Shown: positions 37,208 to 46,570, counted from the stretch's first letter. The stretch: 64,000 nucleotides of DNA from Pseudocalidococcus azoricus BACA0444 (GCF_031729055.1 NZ_JAVMIP010000014.1:1-64000); one strand, 5' to 3'. Notes: generated from the letters alone by a model not told the origin. Numbers and translations: made by a program.

Positions 37208-37638
37208 TGGGACTCGGTCGAGGTCTCCGTAAGAAATAATGTCATCGAAATAATGACTAGAGCTACTTCCACCATACAGTGAATTTCCGGGAAGAGATTT
37301 GTGCCGCTGAGTGAGCAATCGGGGCTGGGCTTAATTTTGGCAATCCAGATTCCTGAAAAAGCCCAAGAAATTTACACCAATATCGCCTTGCTAATTCAGG
37401 GTTAAAGAGGAGCTTGTTAAACAGCCCCTTACTGGTCGGATGTCCCAGATTGAGAACTCACAGAGGGGTTAAGTCGGGGAATATTAATGACCTGAGATGA
37501 CAGTGTGTAACAATCTGTAACTGGAGTTGCCATCGGCCTGAGGATTATGAACTAATAGGAACAGCGGATTGGCCTGGCTTCTGGTCAATGGCGTTTTCAT
37601 GATCTGACATTTTGGCTGTTTTAAGGAGAAATAAAATC
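37208..37638. other. Intergenic stretch before psaM
   Basis: 431 bases without a convincing gene. A 34-codon GTG frame near 37301 on plus (ending ALLIQG) exists but has no ribosome site. AT-rich segments near 37480-37540 presumably include the psaM promoter; I cannot point to a specific -10. TTAAGGAG at 37621-37628 is the psaM ribosome site. Confidence 0.4.
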
Positions 37639-37734
37639 ATGACTCTCACCGATACTCAAGTTTATATAGCCCTAGCAATTGCCTTAATTCCCGCTGTCTT
37701 GGCTTTCCGTCTTTCGACTGAACTCTACAAATAG
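37639..37734 (+). CDS. psaM: Photosystem I subunit XII (PsaM)
   Basis: A 31-residue protein, MTLTDTQVYIALAIALIPAV followed by LAFRLSTELYK, one membrane helix. It matches cyanobacterial PsaM nearly residue for residue, including the TDTQVY start and STELYK end. Ribosome site AAGGAG lies 11 bases before the ATG at 37639. PsaM is a small intrinsic subunit of trimeric photosystem I, near PsaI/PsaL, that helps hold carotenoids. Too short for ordinary ORF cut-offs, so easily missed. Confidence 0.97.
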   Translation: MTLTDTQVYIALAIALIPAVLAFRLSTELYK

Positions 37735-37784
37735 AGAGCTAGGTGAAATCGGCCAGGCCCCCCTTGTTTGGAGATATTCCCCCG

Positions 37785-38219
37785 ATGACTGCCACCGCGC
37801 CTCAGCCCTCTCCCCCTGTTCGCCCCAAGCGTAATCTGTCCTTGGCGGCCAAACACAGACAAATTGGGCGGGAAATTATCGTCAAAGTTTTGATTAACTT
37901 GGGGATTGTGACCGCCGGCCTGGTCGCTCTCACACAACTTCTCCCTTACTACCTAGCTCAACGGGAAAAGCTCACGAACTTAGAAGCGGCCCAAAAAGAA
38001 GCCCAGGCCCGGGTCAATCAACTCAAAGTCCACTATCAGCAGGACAATCAACCTCAGGCCATAGAACGAATTGCCCAAGAAGACGCTAATCTCATTCGTC
38101 CCAATCAACGGCGCATTGTCTGGGTTAAACCTGGAGTCGCCGCCCACTCAGACCCAGCCCCACTCAACAGTCCCGTCCCCCAACCCAGTGATTCTCCCAG
38201 TCCCCCGGCAATTCCCTAA
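37785..38219 (+). CDS. Bitopic membrane protein with coiled coil (FtsB/DivIC-like topology)
   Basis: 144 residues from the ATG at 37785, with GGAG 11 bases upstream; a GTG at 37743 would add 14. A basic cytoplasmic N-terminus (~1-40) is followed by one helix (INLGIVTAGLVALTQLLPYYL), a coiled coil (QREKLTNLEAAQKEAQARVNQL), then RPNQRRIVWVKP and a Pro/Ser-rich tail. The topology resembles septum-formation proteins FtsB/DivIC, and similar conserved proteins are found in cyanobacteria, but homology to FtsB is not shown. Follows psaM by 50 bases on the same strand. Confidence 0.6.
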   Translation: MTATAPQPSPPVRPKRNLSLAAKHRQIGREIIVKVLINLGIVTAGLVALTQLLPYYLAQREKLTNLEAAQKEAQARVNQLKVHYQQDNQPQAIERIAQEDANLIRPNQRRIVWVKPGVAAHSDPAPLNSPVPQPSDSPSPPAIP

Positions 38220-38291
38220 TTCTGGAAGTGGGCAGGGTAGCTTTATTCATGCTTGGATCATGATCGTTTTTTATTTGATGATTACTAAACT

Positions 38292-38744
38292 GTGACTTCA
38301 CCCCTCCTTGACACTGCCCTCAGTTCCGACAGCTACCTTGCCCTTGGCCTGGCGACTTGCTTCATTAAACGTGATGGGAAATTAACGCCTGTGCAAGTAT
38401 TAGAGCCGATTCCCTCTGCGGCCCTTGAAGCCATCATCAAAGGCATCCCCACCTCCTACAGTAAAATTCTCGGGGTCAGCCTTGGCCAGATGACAACGGA
38501 TCCCCTCCAAGTTCCGCCTGACTTTGCCCCGGAGGCTCAACTCTGTGATGAATTTTCGGATCGAGTGTTGGCGGCGGCCCGAACCTATGGGGCGAAACCT
38601 GTAGCAGCTAACCATGTTCCCCTCGGGACTATTTGTACCGACCTCAATTTTTCCGTAGAACGCAAGCGAGTCTTAAACTCCGAGCGATTGGTCACGGCTG
38701 AGGATAATGTCAAGCAGCACGCCTATACTCATCAAATTCTCTAA
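38292..38744 (+). CDS. Conserved cyanobacterial protein, function unknown
   Basis: 150 residues from a GTG at 38292 with no clear ribosome site. No membrane segment or signal. Segments such as LATCFIKRDGKLTPVQVLEP and AARTYGAKPVAANHVPLGTI look conserved, and it lies 98 bases upstream of apcD on the same strand, which might reflect a link to phycobilisomes. I do not recognise a family function. Confidence 0.6.
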   Translation: MTSPLLDTALSSDSYLALGLATCFIKRDGKLTPVQVLEPIPSAALEAIIKGIPTSYSKILGVSLGQMTTDPLQVPPDFAPEAQLCDEFSDRVLAAARTYGAKPVAANHVPLGTICTDLNFSVERKRVLNSERLVTAEDNVKQHAYTHQIL

Positions 38745-38842
38745 GGATGCGTGAGTCTGGCCCAGGCCGGGGATGTTAAGAACCATTAGAACCAGGCCCG
38801 CAGTTGGTTAAAATAAATAGCGTATCAAGCGGTGTAAATAAT

Positions 38843-39328
38843 ATGAGTGTGATTAGCCAAGTTGTTTTACAAGCAGACGATGAATTACGCTACCCGACCG
38901 CCGGGGAATTAAAAACCCTGAGTGAATTCTTTCAAACTGGAGAGCAGCGAGTCCGCATCGCCTCGACCTTATCTGAAAATGAAAAACGGATTGTCGAAAA
39001 AGCAAGTAAGCAACTCTGGCAAAAGCGGCCGGACTTTATCTCCCCGGGTGGTAATGCCTATGGCCAGAAACAACGGGGCCTATGCCTGCGGGACTACGGC
39101 TGGTATATGCGCTTGATTACCTATGGAGTCTTGTCTGGGGATAAGGATCCGATTGAGAAAATTGGCCTAATTGGAGTCCGGGAAATGTATAACTCCTTAG
39201 GTGTGCCAATGCCAGGCATGGTGGAAGCAATTCGCTGCTTAAAAGAAGCCTCCCTAGACCTCCTCAGTGAAGAGGATGCTGCGGCCACCGCTCCCTACTT
39301 TGATTTTCTGATTCAAGGGATGTCCTAA
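38843..39328 (+). CDS. apcD: Allophycocyanin alpha-B subunit ApcD
   Basis: 161 residues from the ATG at 38843 ([18 protein letters not shown]); the frame extends 13 codons upstream without a ribosome site. The phycocyanobilin attachment Cys is in [19 protein letters not shown]. Sequence pattern ([37 protein letters not shown]) is specific for ApcD rather than ApcA or ApcF. ApcD is a terminal emitter of the phycobilisome core passing energy chiefly to photosystem I; its closeness to psaM (1.1 kb) fits this role. Confidence 0.95.
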   Translation: MSVISQVVLQADDELRYPTAGELKTLSEFFQTGEQRVRIASTLSENEKRIVEKASKQLWQKRPDFISPGGNAYGQKQRGLCLRDYGWYMRLITYGVLSGDKDPIEKIGLIGVREMYNSLGVPMPGMVEAIRCLKEASLDLLSEEDAAATAPYFDFLIQGMS

Positions 39329-39405
39329 GCCCAAGGGGTTTGATTGCGCTGTGGCGGTTAATTGATCGCACCCCAAAGTCCTCAAAAATTAGGTTTGATT
39401 CGTTT

Positions 39406-39438
39406 AGGTAGGCTCTTGCGGGTTTACCTTATTTTTTT
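39406..39438 (+). terminator. Rho-independent terminator of apcD
   Basis: AGGTAGGCTC (39406-39415) pairs with GGGTTTACCT (39420-39429) including G-T wobbles, loop of about four bases, followed by TATTTTTTT. Located 78 bases after the apcD stop. Confidence 0.65.
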
Positions 39439-39470
39439 GAGCGAACACTAACCCCTAGGGACAGTTCCCA

Positions 39471-40532
39471 TTAGCGCAATGGCACATACCCCGCCTTGGC
39501 AATGGCTGCTTGTCCCTGATCCGTCAGTAAAAGATTGGCATAGGCTTCCCCGGCCTGCTGATCGGTTTGACCATTTTGCTTGACGATGACAAACAATCGC
39601 CGGGTAATGGGGTATTCACCACTTTGAAATGCAGCCTGGTTGAGTTGGTTGCGCTGGCCTGGGCATTGATTAGCAGGCACGAAGGGGGGTTGATAGGGGG
39701 GAATCCAGGCCCCGGATTTACTTTTCAACGGCAAGTAATTGACGGTGCATTGCCCCACAATTTCTGGTGCCGAGGCGTAGTAAATGCCCCCTGGGTTACT
39801 GGCCACCTTGCGAATTCCATCGGTGGTATCCCGGGCCATTTGGACGTTAGCCCCGAGGTTCTGCTTGCCCAAGACCTCATCAATGAAGTATTCCACCGTT
39901 CCCCCATCTTCTCGGCGGCGCGAGTAGGGTGTAATGCCTAAGTTGGGGCCGCCCACTTGACTCCAGTTGGTAATTTTGCCCGTGTAAATATCCACCAGTT
40001 GCGATACGGCCAGGCCGGGGATTTGTAAACTTGGATGCACCGCAAAGGCAATTCCATCAATAGCGACCGGAATGGCGACCAACCGAAACCCGCGACTCTG
40101 GGCCTCTTGAAGTTCCTTGTCATTGAGGGGGCGTGAGGACTGGGCAAAGGCTAACTGACCACTTAATAACATCCGAATCCCACTCCCAGATCCTGGTGTC
40201 CCAGTGGTTGGATCCGTATAACGCAAGCGAAACTCCGGCCAGGCCCCGGCAATTAAAGACTCCGTTTCCAAGCGAATGGGGGCCCAGGTGGTACTGCCGC
40301 CGTAGTTGAATAATCCCGAGGGGACAGCTTTGACTTGGCTAAAGGTTGCCACCCTGGGAGTTGAAGAACCACTGCCACCCGTAAGACTTGTATCCCCTGG
40401 AACGGGTAAGGGAATCATCTGGTCAACATTCCCGCCTTGGGAGCGAAAGAACCACCAGGCCCCGCCCCCCAATAAGCCCACCGTCACCACCAAGGAAGCC
40501 AGTAAAGGGGCAATATTATTATTCTGAGACAT
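39471..40532 (-). CDS. PstS-family phosphate-type substrate-binding protein, membrane-anchored
   Basis: 353 residues. An uncleaved-looking N-terminal helix (APLLASLVVTVGLLGGGAWWF), a Ser/Gly-rich linker (~30-60), then a type II periplasmic binding fold: FNYGGSTTWAPI, GSGSGIRMLLSGQLAFAQSSRPL, VDIYTGKITNWSQVGGPN, RRREDGGTVEYFIDEV. This matches the PstS-like proteins of cyanobacteria that bind phosphate. No pst transporter genes are adjacent, so it could be a scavenging or sensing protein instead of a transporter component. Confidence 0.85.
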   Translation of the reverse strand: MSQNNNIAPLLASLVVTVGLLGGGAWWFFRSQGGNVDQMIPLPVPGDTSLTGGSGSSTPRVATFSQVKAVPSGLFNYGGSTTWAPIRLETESLIAGAWPEFRLRYTDPTTGTPGSGSGIRMLLSGQLAFAQSSRPLNDKELQEAQSRGFRLVAIPVAIDGIAFAVHPSLQIPGLAVSQLVDIYTGKITNWSQVGGPNLGITPYSRRREDGGTVEYFIDEVLGKQNLGANVQMARDTTDGIRKVASNPGGIYYASAPEIVGQCTVNYLPLKSKSGAWIPPYQPPFVPANQCPGQRNQLNQAAFQSGEYPITRRLFVIVKQNGQTDQQAGEAYANLLLTDQGQAAIAKAGYVPLR

Positions 40533-40855
40533 GGTTTACCGTTTTTCTGCTAGGGCGAGTAACTGATTGGTTGGGGCGAGCATTCATTTCTCTAGGATTA
40601 TAGGAGCTAATGTTCAGATATCCCTGCGAACAAAACACCCGGCCACCGCTGGAGCGAAAAGACTAAGATAGTCCTAAGTTGGGGCCCGTTGTATCAATTG
40701 AGTCACTGGTCATTTCCCTAACCAAAGCCTAGGGGATGCAGCACCAAAACCGATGGGCAATGTGATCAACCCCTCAGCATCCTACACCCCAGGCCTGGGC
40801 GATCTGAGGCAAGAGGGCAAAAGATTTAGCTTACAACTCAGCAATAGGGAAAAAC
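40533..40855. other. Divergent intergenic region
   Basis: 323 bases between the PstS-like gene and the MFS exporter gene. A CCAGGCCTGG palindrome sits at 40789-40798. I looked for a riboswitch-like fold or regulator site and found nothing I could defend; it must contain two divergent promoters. Confidence 0.4.
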
Positions 40856-42292
40856 ATGGCCGGGGCAATCGGACAACAGCGGAAATGGCGGATTTTAACT
40901 GGGGTGAGTTTAGGCATTTTAATGTTCACCATTGACTTAAGCGTGGTCAATATTGCTTTACCGACTTTGATGCGCGAATTTCAAACCAGCTTTACCGCTG
41001 TCCAGTGGGTTGTCCTCAGTTATCTCCTTGTCATTACCAGTTTGCAGTTAGGGGCCTCGCGCCTTGGCGATCTTTGGGGTAAGAAATATCTCTTTATCGG
41101 TGGCCTGGCAATCTTTACAATCAGTTCGGCCCTCTGTGGCATTGCCGGAACGGTTTGGGAACTCGTGGGCTTTCGAGCTTTAGAAGGCTTAGGTGCGGTT
41201 TTCATTGCTGGGTTAGCGGCGGCCATTGTCACTGAATCCTTTACACCCCAGGAGCGGGGCAAAGCCCTCGGAATTGTTTCTGGGCTGATGTCTGTCGGGG
41301 TTGCCTTGGGCCCAACCTTAGGGGGAGTCCTGATTGCTTGGGGCAGTTGGCGGGCGATCTTCTGGATTAATATCCCCATTGGCTTAATTGCGATGGCCAT
41401 TATTCTCAAGTACCTCCCCCTCCAGGCCCGGCCTCGTCAAGCTGAAACCTTTGATTACCTTGGTGCTGGAGTGATTGCCCTCAGTTTAGGGTGCTTTGCC
41501 TTGGGGATGACCACCGGCCAGGCCCGCGGGTTTACCAACATTCTTGCCCTGAGTTCCTTAACTCTAGCCGCCGCAGGGATCGGTCTCTTCCTATGGATTC
41601 AGACTCGGGTCAAATATCCCACCCTCAACCTCCAGCTATTTCGTAACTGGGAACTGAGCCGGAGTGTGCTTCTCAACTGCATTGTTAACCTGGTGATTGC
41701 CGGGGGAGTCTTTGTCCTGCCGTTTTTCTTTGAAATTGTTAAACAGTTTCCAACCCAACAGGTGGGGATGCTTCTAGCTGTATGTCCCATCAGTAACGCC
41801 ATCATTTCCCCGATGGCCGGGCAACTGTCGGATCGCTGGGGAACCAAACGGATTCGGATCATTGGCCTGGGCCTGGTGATCGGGGTATGTTTTCTCATCA
41901 GTCAATTTAACAGCAACTCGCCGATTAGCCAGTTTATTTTGACCTTTATCCCCTATGGGATTGGTTTAGGGTTATTTCAAGCTGCCAGTGCCACGGCAAT
42001 TATGAGTAGTGTTCCTCCAACTGCGACGGGAATTGGTTCTGGCTTGATTGCCTTAGTGGGAACTTTAGGACAACTGATCGGTGTGCCCCTGATGGGGAGT
42101 TTATTTATTCTTTGGGGCGGCTTACCCCCCGGTTCAGCCATTAAATCAGCCCCACCCTTAGCCCTTACCCATGGCCTGGCAGGTTGCTTTCTTGTGGCTG
42201 CGGGGCTAACTATCTTTGGCCTGGGCATCTTGTTAATCCAATCCCGACAACCCCCTAAGGTGGAAAAGCTGCAACAACCAAGCCCATTTTGA
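40856..42292 (+). CDS. DHA2-type MFS drug/proton antiporter (EmrB/QacA-like)
   Basis: 478 residues with about 14 helices. TIDLSVVNIALPTL (motif D1), YLLVITSLQLGASRLGDLWGKKYLF (motif A, GxLaDrxGrkxxl) and SVGVALGPTLGGVLI (motif C of antiporters) are visible. ATG at 40856 after TAGGGAAAAAC. Exports a hydrophobic compound in exchange for protons; the substrate is unknown. No TetR or MarR gene is adjacent. Confidence 0.92.
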   Translation: MAGAIGQQRKWRILTGVSLGILMFTIDLSVVNIALPTLMREFQTSFTAVQWVVLSYLLVITSLQLGASRLGDLWGKKYLFIGGLAIFTISSALCGIAGTVWELVGFRALEGLGAVFIAGLAAAIVTESFTPQERGKALGIVSGLMSVGVALGPTLGGVLIAWGSWRAIFWINIPIGLIAMAIILKYLPLQARPRQAETFDYLGAGVIALSLGCFALGMTTGQARGFTNILALSSLTLAAAGIGLFLWIQTRVKYPTLNLQLFRNWELSRSVLLNCIVNLVIAGGVFVLPFFFEIVKQFPTQQVGMLLAVCPISNAIISPMAGQLSDRWGTKRIRIIGLGLVIGVCFLISQFNSNSPISQFILTFIPYGIGLGLFQAASATAIMSSVPPTATGIGSGLIALVGTLGQLIGVPLMGSLFILWGGLPPGSAIKSAPPLALTHGLAGCFLVAAGLTIFGLGILLIQSRQPPKVEKLQQPSPF

Positions 42293-42321
42293 CAACTCAC
42301 CCTTGGGTTACCCAGACTACT

Positions 42322-42428
42322 CTATGGCACTACTCATTTAGGGCTCTTATTGGGACAAGTCAGAAAATGCTCTATGGGCAGTCCTGTTAAGATTTCTACG
42401 CTCTCAGAACAGTCTGCGTAACGCTATA
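42322..42428 (-). mobile_element. MITE-like repeat, copy D
   Basis: About 107 bases from CTATGGCACTAC (42322) to GTAACGCTATA (42428). Its reverse complement aligns with copy A and shares TTCTGAGAG.GTAGAAATCTTAA-like internal sequence. The outer 12 bases match the CTATAGCGTTAC repeat on one side and are decayed on the other, indicating an old insertion. Located between the MFS and FHA genes. Confidence 0.7.
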
Positions 42429-42524
42429 CCCCGGAATCGCCTGGCCAGTCAGACGCGTTTTCCCCTGCCCTTAGCTATCTCCAACCGATAAACCCAAGCG
42501 GTCAAAATCTTGGGACTAGCCCTT

Positions 42525-43220
42525 TTAGGTTGTGGCACTTTTGAAGAGATGAAAACTTGAGGGCGGTGGTGAGGGTTTAGGACTGGGCGGGGCTGATTGA
42601 CTTAAAGCCCAAATTAACAAACTCCCCAAAGCAACTCCGGCTGCAATCCCTCCAACTCCCACTAGCCAGTATTTGGACAGCGATGGAGAACTCACATCTG
42701 GGCTAGGCTCTACTGGGATGGCTACTGGGGGCGGCGGTAGAGAGGTATCTTTACGGACAACCGTTGGATCAACTTCAAAGGGTTCACCGACTAAAGTTTC
42801 GGTTCCGGTCAGGGGAATAGACTTAATGCTTTGAAAGCGAATCTGCTCCAGATATCTAATAAACTCTGCCTTAGCCATGGTCAACACTTCATAGGCAATC
42901 CTGACATCACTGCCCAGGAGAATCTGATCCCCATGCAACAAATTGTGGGTCTTAGAGCGGGTTCCATTGACAAAGACACCATTGGCACTGAGGCGGCCAC
43001 GGGCATTTCCATCCACCAGACGATAGTGATATCCCTCACCACCCTGTTTAGGCAGTCGTAAAAGGAGGGCGTGTTGTCGGGAGATATCGGGAGCCTCAAC
43101 CACAATTGCATTGGATTTATCTCTACCAATAGAGTAGGTTGCGGCCTGGAGATGGATGGTGCGTTTCCCCTTTAAGTCTTGAATGATTAGTACATGATGT
43201 TCCGTTGCCGGCTGACTCAT
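42525..43220 (-). CDS. FHA-domain protein with C-terminal membrane anchor
   Basis: 231 residues from the ATG at 43220, preceded by GAGAAGATT. FHA domain at ~5-105: YSIGRDKSNAIVVEAPDISRQHALL includes the phosphothreonine-binding Arg, Ser-Arg and His, with NGVFVNGTRSK after it. A Pro-rich linker follows, then a membrane helix near the C-terminus (LVGVGGIAAGVALGSLLIWAL) and a Pro/Ser tail. It probably recruits Thr-phosphorylated partners to the membrane. It lies 16 bases after the stop of the upstream unknown gene. Confidence 0.85.
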   Translation of the reverse strand: MSQPATEHHVLIIQDLKGKRTIHLQAATYSIGRDKSNAIVVEAPDISRQHALLLRLPKQGGEGYHYRLVDGNARGRLSANGVFVNGTRSKTHNLLHGDQILLGSDVRIAYEVLTMAKAEFIRYLEQIRFQSIKSIPLTGTETLVGEPFEVDPTVVRKDTSLPPPPVAIPVEPSPDVSSPSLSKYWLVGVGGIAAGVALGSLLIWALSQSAPPSPKPSPPPSSFHLFKSATT

Positions 43221-43236
43221 AATCTTCTCAATGGCC

Positions 43237-43587
43237 CTAGATGCCTGAAACGCTCCCAATTAGCTCCCAGTTTCGTTCTTCAGTAAGGGCTTGCCGGACT
43301 TGACGATAAATTTGGGAACAGTGATTATTACGGCTTAGGGGTAGCTCTTCATTCTTAAACACAACGTTGACACGGGTGATTTCTGGCTCAACCGGAACAT
43401 CATTAATCAAGATTTCCACAGTCACCAATTGGGCAAGGGCCGAGCGGCCTGGAACTTCGCGAGCGACCAGATAATCCTTATCTTGATGCAATACTTCTAA
43501 ATCACAGGCCCGTAAGGCATCGGCTAATTCGTCCTGAACCTGCTCTCTAGGAAGGGCGACTGTTAAGTTGTGGGTATAACGAGCCAT
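43237..43587 (-). CDS. Conserved small protein, operon with FHA gene
   Basis: 116 residues, no signal or membrane segment. MARYTHNLTVALPREQVQDE, DKDYLVAREVPGR and a mixed alpha/beta pattern suggest a compact soluble domain; the family is unknown to me. It precedes the FHA gene by 16 bases on the same strand, so the two probably act together. Confidence 0.65.
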   Translation of the reverse strand: MARYTHNLTVALPREQVQDELADALRACDLEVLHQDKDYLVAREVPGRSALAQLVTVEILINDVPVEPEITRVNVVFKNEELPLSRNNHCSQIYRQVRQALTEERNWELIGSVSGI

Positions 43588-43858
43588 AAAGTAAAGGAAC
43601 TCAGAATAACAGCGACCGCATAATTGAGACCAGCTTGCAGCTAACTTAAATAATAACCAAGGTTCCCTGAATTGGGTACTGAATCCAATGTCTAATGGGT
43701 AAGTTGATCAAGTTACTATTCAACCTTTGCCCATTCTCTGGGGATTGTCTAGGGGGGATTGTGTCCTGGGTTACGAGTTTTGGAAAAATTTCGGATTTTC
43801 GGCAGCATCCAGGATAATTCAGTGAGTTGAACTGGTGTTTCAGGCAGGCAGGTTCACG

Positions 43859-44557
43859 ATGGGTAAGCAAATTCCTGGTCGTTTTATTGTTTGGGAAGGG
43901 GGTGAAGGGGCGGGCAAAACGACTCAAATTGGCCTCACCCAGGCCTGGTTGCAGGAATCCGGCTGGTTAGAGGCCTTGCAAACCCTTGTCCCACAGTTAA
44001 AGCCAGTGATGCTGGTGACTCGCGAACCAGGGGGGACGGCCCTAGGTCAACACCTGCGCCAACTGTTGCTCCATAGTCCGACAGATATTGCCCCGGCCTG
44101 TGAACTGTTGCTCTATGCGGCGGATCGGGCCCAACATCTAGCTGAAAAAATCCTGCCCCACCTTGATGCCGGGGGATTAGTCCTCTGTGATCGCTTTACG
44201 GATTCGACTGTGGCTTACCAAGGCTATGGGCGGGGCCTGGATTTAGGGATCATTCACCAACTCAACCAAATCGCGACGGCCGGCCGGCAACCGGATTTAA
44301 CCCTCTGGCTGGATGTGACTCCCATGCAGGGCCTGGGACGGGCAGAAAAACGCTCCGGCAGTCAAGATCGCATGGAACAGGCCACCTTAGCGTTTCATCA
44401 ACGAGTCCAGCAGGGATTTGCACAACTGAGTGGCCAGGCCCCGGCACGGATCAAGCGGATTGATGCCAACTGCTCCCAGGCCGAGGTGACGATCCAAATT
44501 CAATCCTGCTTACGAGAGGTACTGCGCCAATGGTATCCCCAGATTTCAGCCCCATAA
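43859..44557 (+). CDS. tmk: Thymidylate kinase
   Basis: 232 residues from the ATG at 43859; a GTG at 43835 is an alternative. P-loop EGGEGAGKTTQ, DR-motif VTREPGGTALG, LCDRFTDSTVAYQGYGRGLD and LIDmotif region RAEKRSGSQDRME (LID arginine) are all present. Phosphorylates dTMP to dTDP. The 3' end overlaps the start of the downstream holB-like gene by 28 bases, the usual tmk-holB arrangement. Confidence 0.95.
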   Translation: MGKQIPGRFIVWEGGEGAGKTTQIGLTQAWLQESGWLEALQTLVPQLKPVMLVTREPGGTALGQHLRQLLLHSPTDIAPACELLLYAADRAQHLAEKILPHLDAGGLVLCDRFTDSTVAYQGYGRGLDLGIIHQLNQIATAGRQPDLTLWLDVTPMQGLGRAEKRSGSQDRMEQATLAFHQRVQQGFAQLSGQAPARIKRIDANCSQAEVTIQIQSCLREVLRQWYPQISAP

Positions 44558-45453
44558 TTGGTCAACTCCAAGCCCGAGAACTCTTAGAGCAGGCCTTGGT
44601 GCGTCAACGAATTGCCACCGCCTATTTATTCGCAGGGCCACCCGGAGTCGGACGGGCATTGATGGCGCGGCAACTGATCCGGTCTTTGTTGGGGGGAATC
44701 CATCAATCCTTAGCAAATCATCCCGATGTTCTTTGGCTCCAACCAACTTACTTACAAAACAATAAGCTTGTCACCGCTGCTGAACTCATCGCCCAAGGCC
44801 AGAGCCTACCGAAAACACGCCCCCAAATCCGTCTCGAGCAAATTCGACACCTGAGTCGGTTCTTGAGTCGTCCACCATTAGAAGCCCCCCGCTCTGTCGT
44901 GGTCATTGAGCAAGCAGAAACAATGGCCGAAGGGGCCGCCAACGGACTCTTAAAAACCTTAGAGGAACCTGGTCTGGCCACCTTAATTTTAATTGCCCCT
45001 AGTGAAACCGCCCTTCTCCCGACCTTAGTTTCCCGCTGCCAACGGATTCCCTTCTATCGCCTCACGGCCAGTCAAATGAGCCAAGTTCTCCACCAGGCCG
45101 GGGCCAGCGAAGTTTTAGGGTTTCCCCTCTTAATGGAATTAGCGGCTGGCAGTCCGGGAGCAGCGATTACCCATTGGCAACAGTGGCAAACTATTCCTAG
45201 GGAACTCCGCCAGGCCTGTTTAGGCTTAACACCCCCTATTTCTCTCCGGCAAGGATTAGAGTTAGCCCGTGAGATTAGCCAAGGCCTGGACGTGGAATCA
45301 CAAATTTGGCTCTTGGATTTAATGCAACAAACTCTTTGGCAAAACCACCGAAATATCGCTGATGTGGAACGATTAGAAGCCGCCCGCCAACAACTAAAAC
45401 AATATGTTCAACCCCGCTTAGTTTGGGAGGTAGCCATGATTGGATTTACCTAA
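44530..45453 (+). CDS. holB: DNA polymerase III delta'-type clamp-loader subunit
   Basis: 307 residues. IGQLQARELLEQALVRQRIATAYLFAGPPGVGRALMARQL is the AAA+ core with a Walker A in which Lys is Arg, as expected of the non-ATPase delta' subunit; EAPRSVVVIEQAETM follows. The zinc-binding Cys residues of bacterial delta' are absent (HPDVLWLQPTY in their place), a common cyanobacterial feature. Translationally coupled to tmk (28-base overlap). Confidence 0.9.
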   Translation: MVSPDFSPIIGQLQARELLEQALVRQRIATAYLFAGPPGVGRALMARQLIRSLLGGIHQSLANHPDVLWLQPTYLQNNKLVTAAELIAQGQSLPKTRPQIRLEQIRHLSRFLSRPPLEAPRSVVVIEQAETMAEGAANGLLKTLEEPGLATLILIAPSETALLPTLVSRCQRIPFYRLTASQMSQVLHQAGASEVLGFPLLMELAAGSPGAAITHWQQWQTIPRELRQACLGLTPPISLRQGLELAREISQGLDVESQIWLLDLMQQTLWQNHRNIADVERLEAARQQLKQYVQPRLVWEVAMIGFT

Positions 45454-45607
45454 ACCCAACGTCATCCTGATTCCCTGAAACAGGTGTTATTTCCCGATAC
45501 GGTTTAACGGTTTATTAGTGCAACCAATCAAGATGAAGAAAGCTCAGGAATTGATTGGTTCAAAACGGCTTTGGACAGTCGAGCAGTTTATTCTGGGAGA
45601 CTTTACG
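45454..45607. other. Gene-free stretch between holB and MITE copy B
   Basis: Part of a 394-base gap that also holds MITE copy B and an AT-rich tail up to 45847. A 25-codon frame (MKKAQELIGSKRLWTVEQFI...) at ~45534-45611 ends in the repeat; it lacks a ribosome site and may be a remnant. At 45826-45834 AATGCTATAG resembles a MITE end, suggesting an older, decayed second copy next to copy B. Confidence 0.35.
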
Positions 45608-45714
45608 CTATAGCGTTACGCAGGCTGTTCTGAGAGAGTAGAAATGTCAAAAAGACTGACCATCAAGCACTTTCTGACTGATCCCCGTCTCACCCTAAAT
45701 GAGTAACGCTATAG
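45608..45714 (+). mobile_element. MITE-like repeat, copy B (right of lasso cluster 3' end)
   Basis: 107 bases bounded by CTATAGCGTTAC (45608-45619) and its perfect inverted partner GTAACGCTATAG (45703-45714). Non-coding. It differs from the reverse complement of copy C at only three positions by my alignment. It lies 133 bases beyond the end of the cupin gene. Confidence 0.8.
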
Positions 45715-45847
45715 TTGATTTGGATCAATTATATTTATTAACTGGATTGAGATTTAATGATTTAATCAAGTCCAGGGAAAAATTTTAAAAAAATCGTTCA
45801 ATCTGCCTACATCTCAAAATGGATAATGCTATAGTCAACAGCGAAAA

Positions 45848-46564
45848 TTAGCGGGCGATTGGAGGCTGGTGAAACTGGAATTCCAGATAGTTAATCGCTT
45901 CAGAACTGGTGGGGGCTAAACCATGTAAAATACCAGCAGAGTAATAAATAATGCTCGGTGCAGTTGCCACAAAGCCCAAAATATCCATCTGTCCAGTTAG
46001 GAGAATAGCCATAACATCATAGTCATGGAAATGGATTGGAAAGCCAGTATAGGGATGATGATAAGCTTGATAGAGAGTCAGGCTCCCACCATTGGCCAGG
46101 GGTTGATTTTTCCAAATTTGCTTTTGTTGATGAGGTTTTTGACTATCCCAAGCCGGTAACTCGATTGGATCAAACAAGCGAAACTGGGCAGTAAAATCTT
46201 TTTGGAGTCTTGATTTTAATTCTTTAGTCCACTTAAAAATCAAAAAACTAGCTGGCTCATTGCCGACAGACTCAATGGTATGTAAGTCCCCCGGTGGATG
46301 AAAGAAGCAACTACCCGGCCCAATCCGAATCCGATGATCAGGCGAAATAATCTCTAACTCACCCTTGAGGAGAACAATCATTTCTTCTTCAGGATGTTGA
46401 TGAATCCCATGGGGGCGATGCCCAGGCCACAAAGCTGAATAATATGCAGAAATTTTGCCCATCGGCCCTTTGTAGTCTTTGATTAAAGACATGACTACCC
46501 AATTTGCCAGTGGATGAATGGGAGGATTTTGGGGTAGAGACCGAATCCAGAATGTTGATTTCAT
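45848..46564 (-). CDS. Bicupin protein, paralogue 2 of the lasso-like cluster
   Basis: 238 residues with two cupin domains. The first has HGIHQHPEEEMIVLLKGEL plus a later PPGDLHTIESV (two His, Glu, His metal set); the second has FPIHFHDYDVMAILLTGQM and GILHGLAPTSSEA. Clearly paralogous to the gene immediately upstream (6 bases apart), sharing DYxGxMGxxSxYYS and KWxxELK. Last gene of the cluster. Possibly a metal-dependent tailoring or small-molecule enzyme; no specific reaction is recognised. Confidence 0.7.
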   Translation of the reverse strand: MKSTFWIRSLPQNPPIHPLANWVVMSLIKDYKGPMGKISAYYSALWPGHRPHGIHQHPEEEMIVLLKGELEIISPDHRIRIGPGSCFFHPPGDLHTIESVGNEPASFLIFKWTKELKSRLQKDFTAQFRLFDPIELPAWDSQKPHQQKQIWKNQPLANGGSLTLYQAYHHPYTGFPIHFHDYDVMAILLTGQMDILGFVATAPSIIYYSAGILHGLAPTSSEAINYLEFQFHQPPIAR

Positions 46565-46570
46565 CGAGAT

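Noticed and set aside
37298..37405. 34-codon GTG frame on plus before psaM
   Set aside because: No ribosome site and no recognisable family; probably chance.
40533..40855. Possible riboswitch upstream of the MFS exporter
   Set aside because: No conserved core motif of a known riboswitch could be identified.
45826..45834. Extra complete MITE copy beside copy B
   Set aside because: Only a 10-base end-like match is present; internal sequence does not align with the family.
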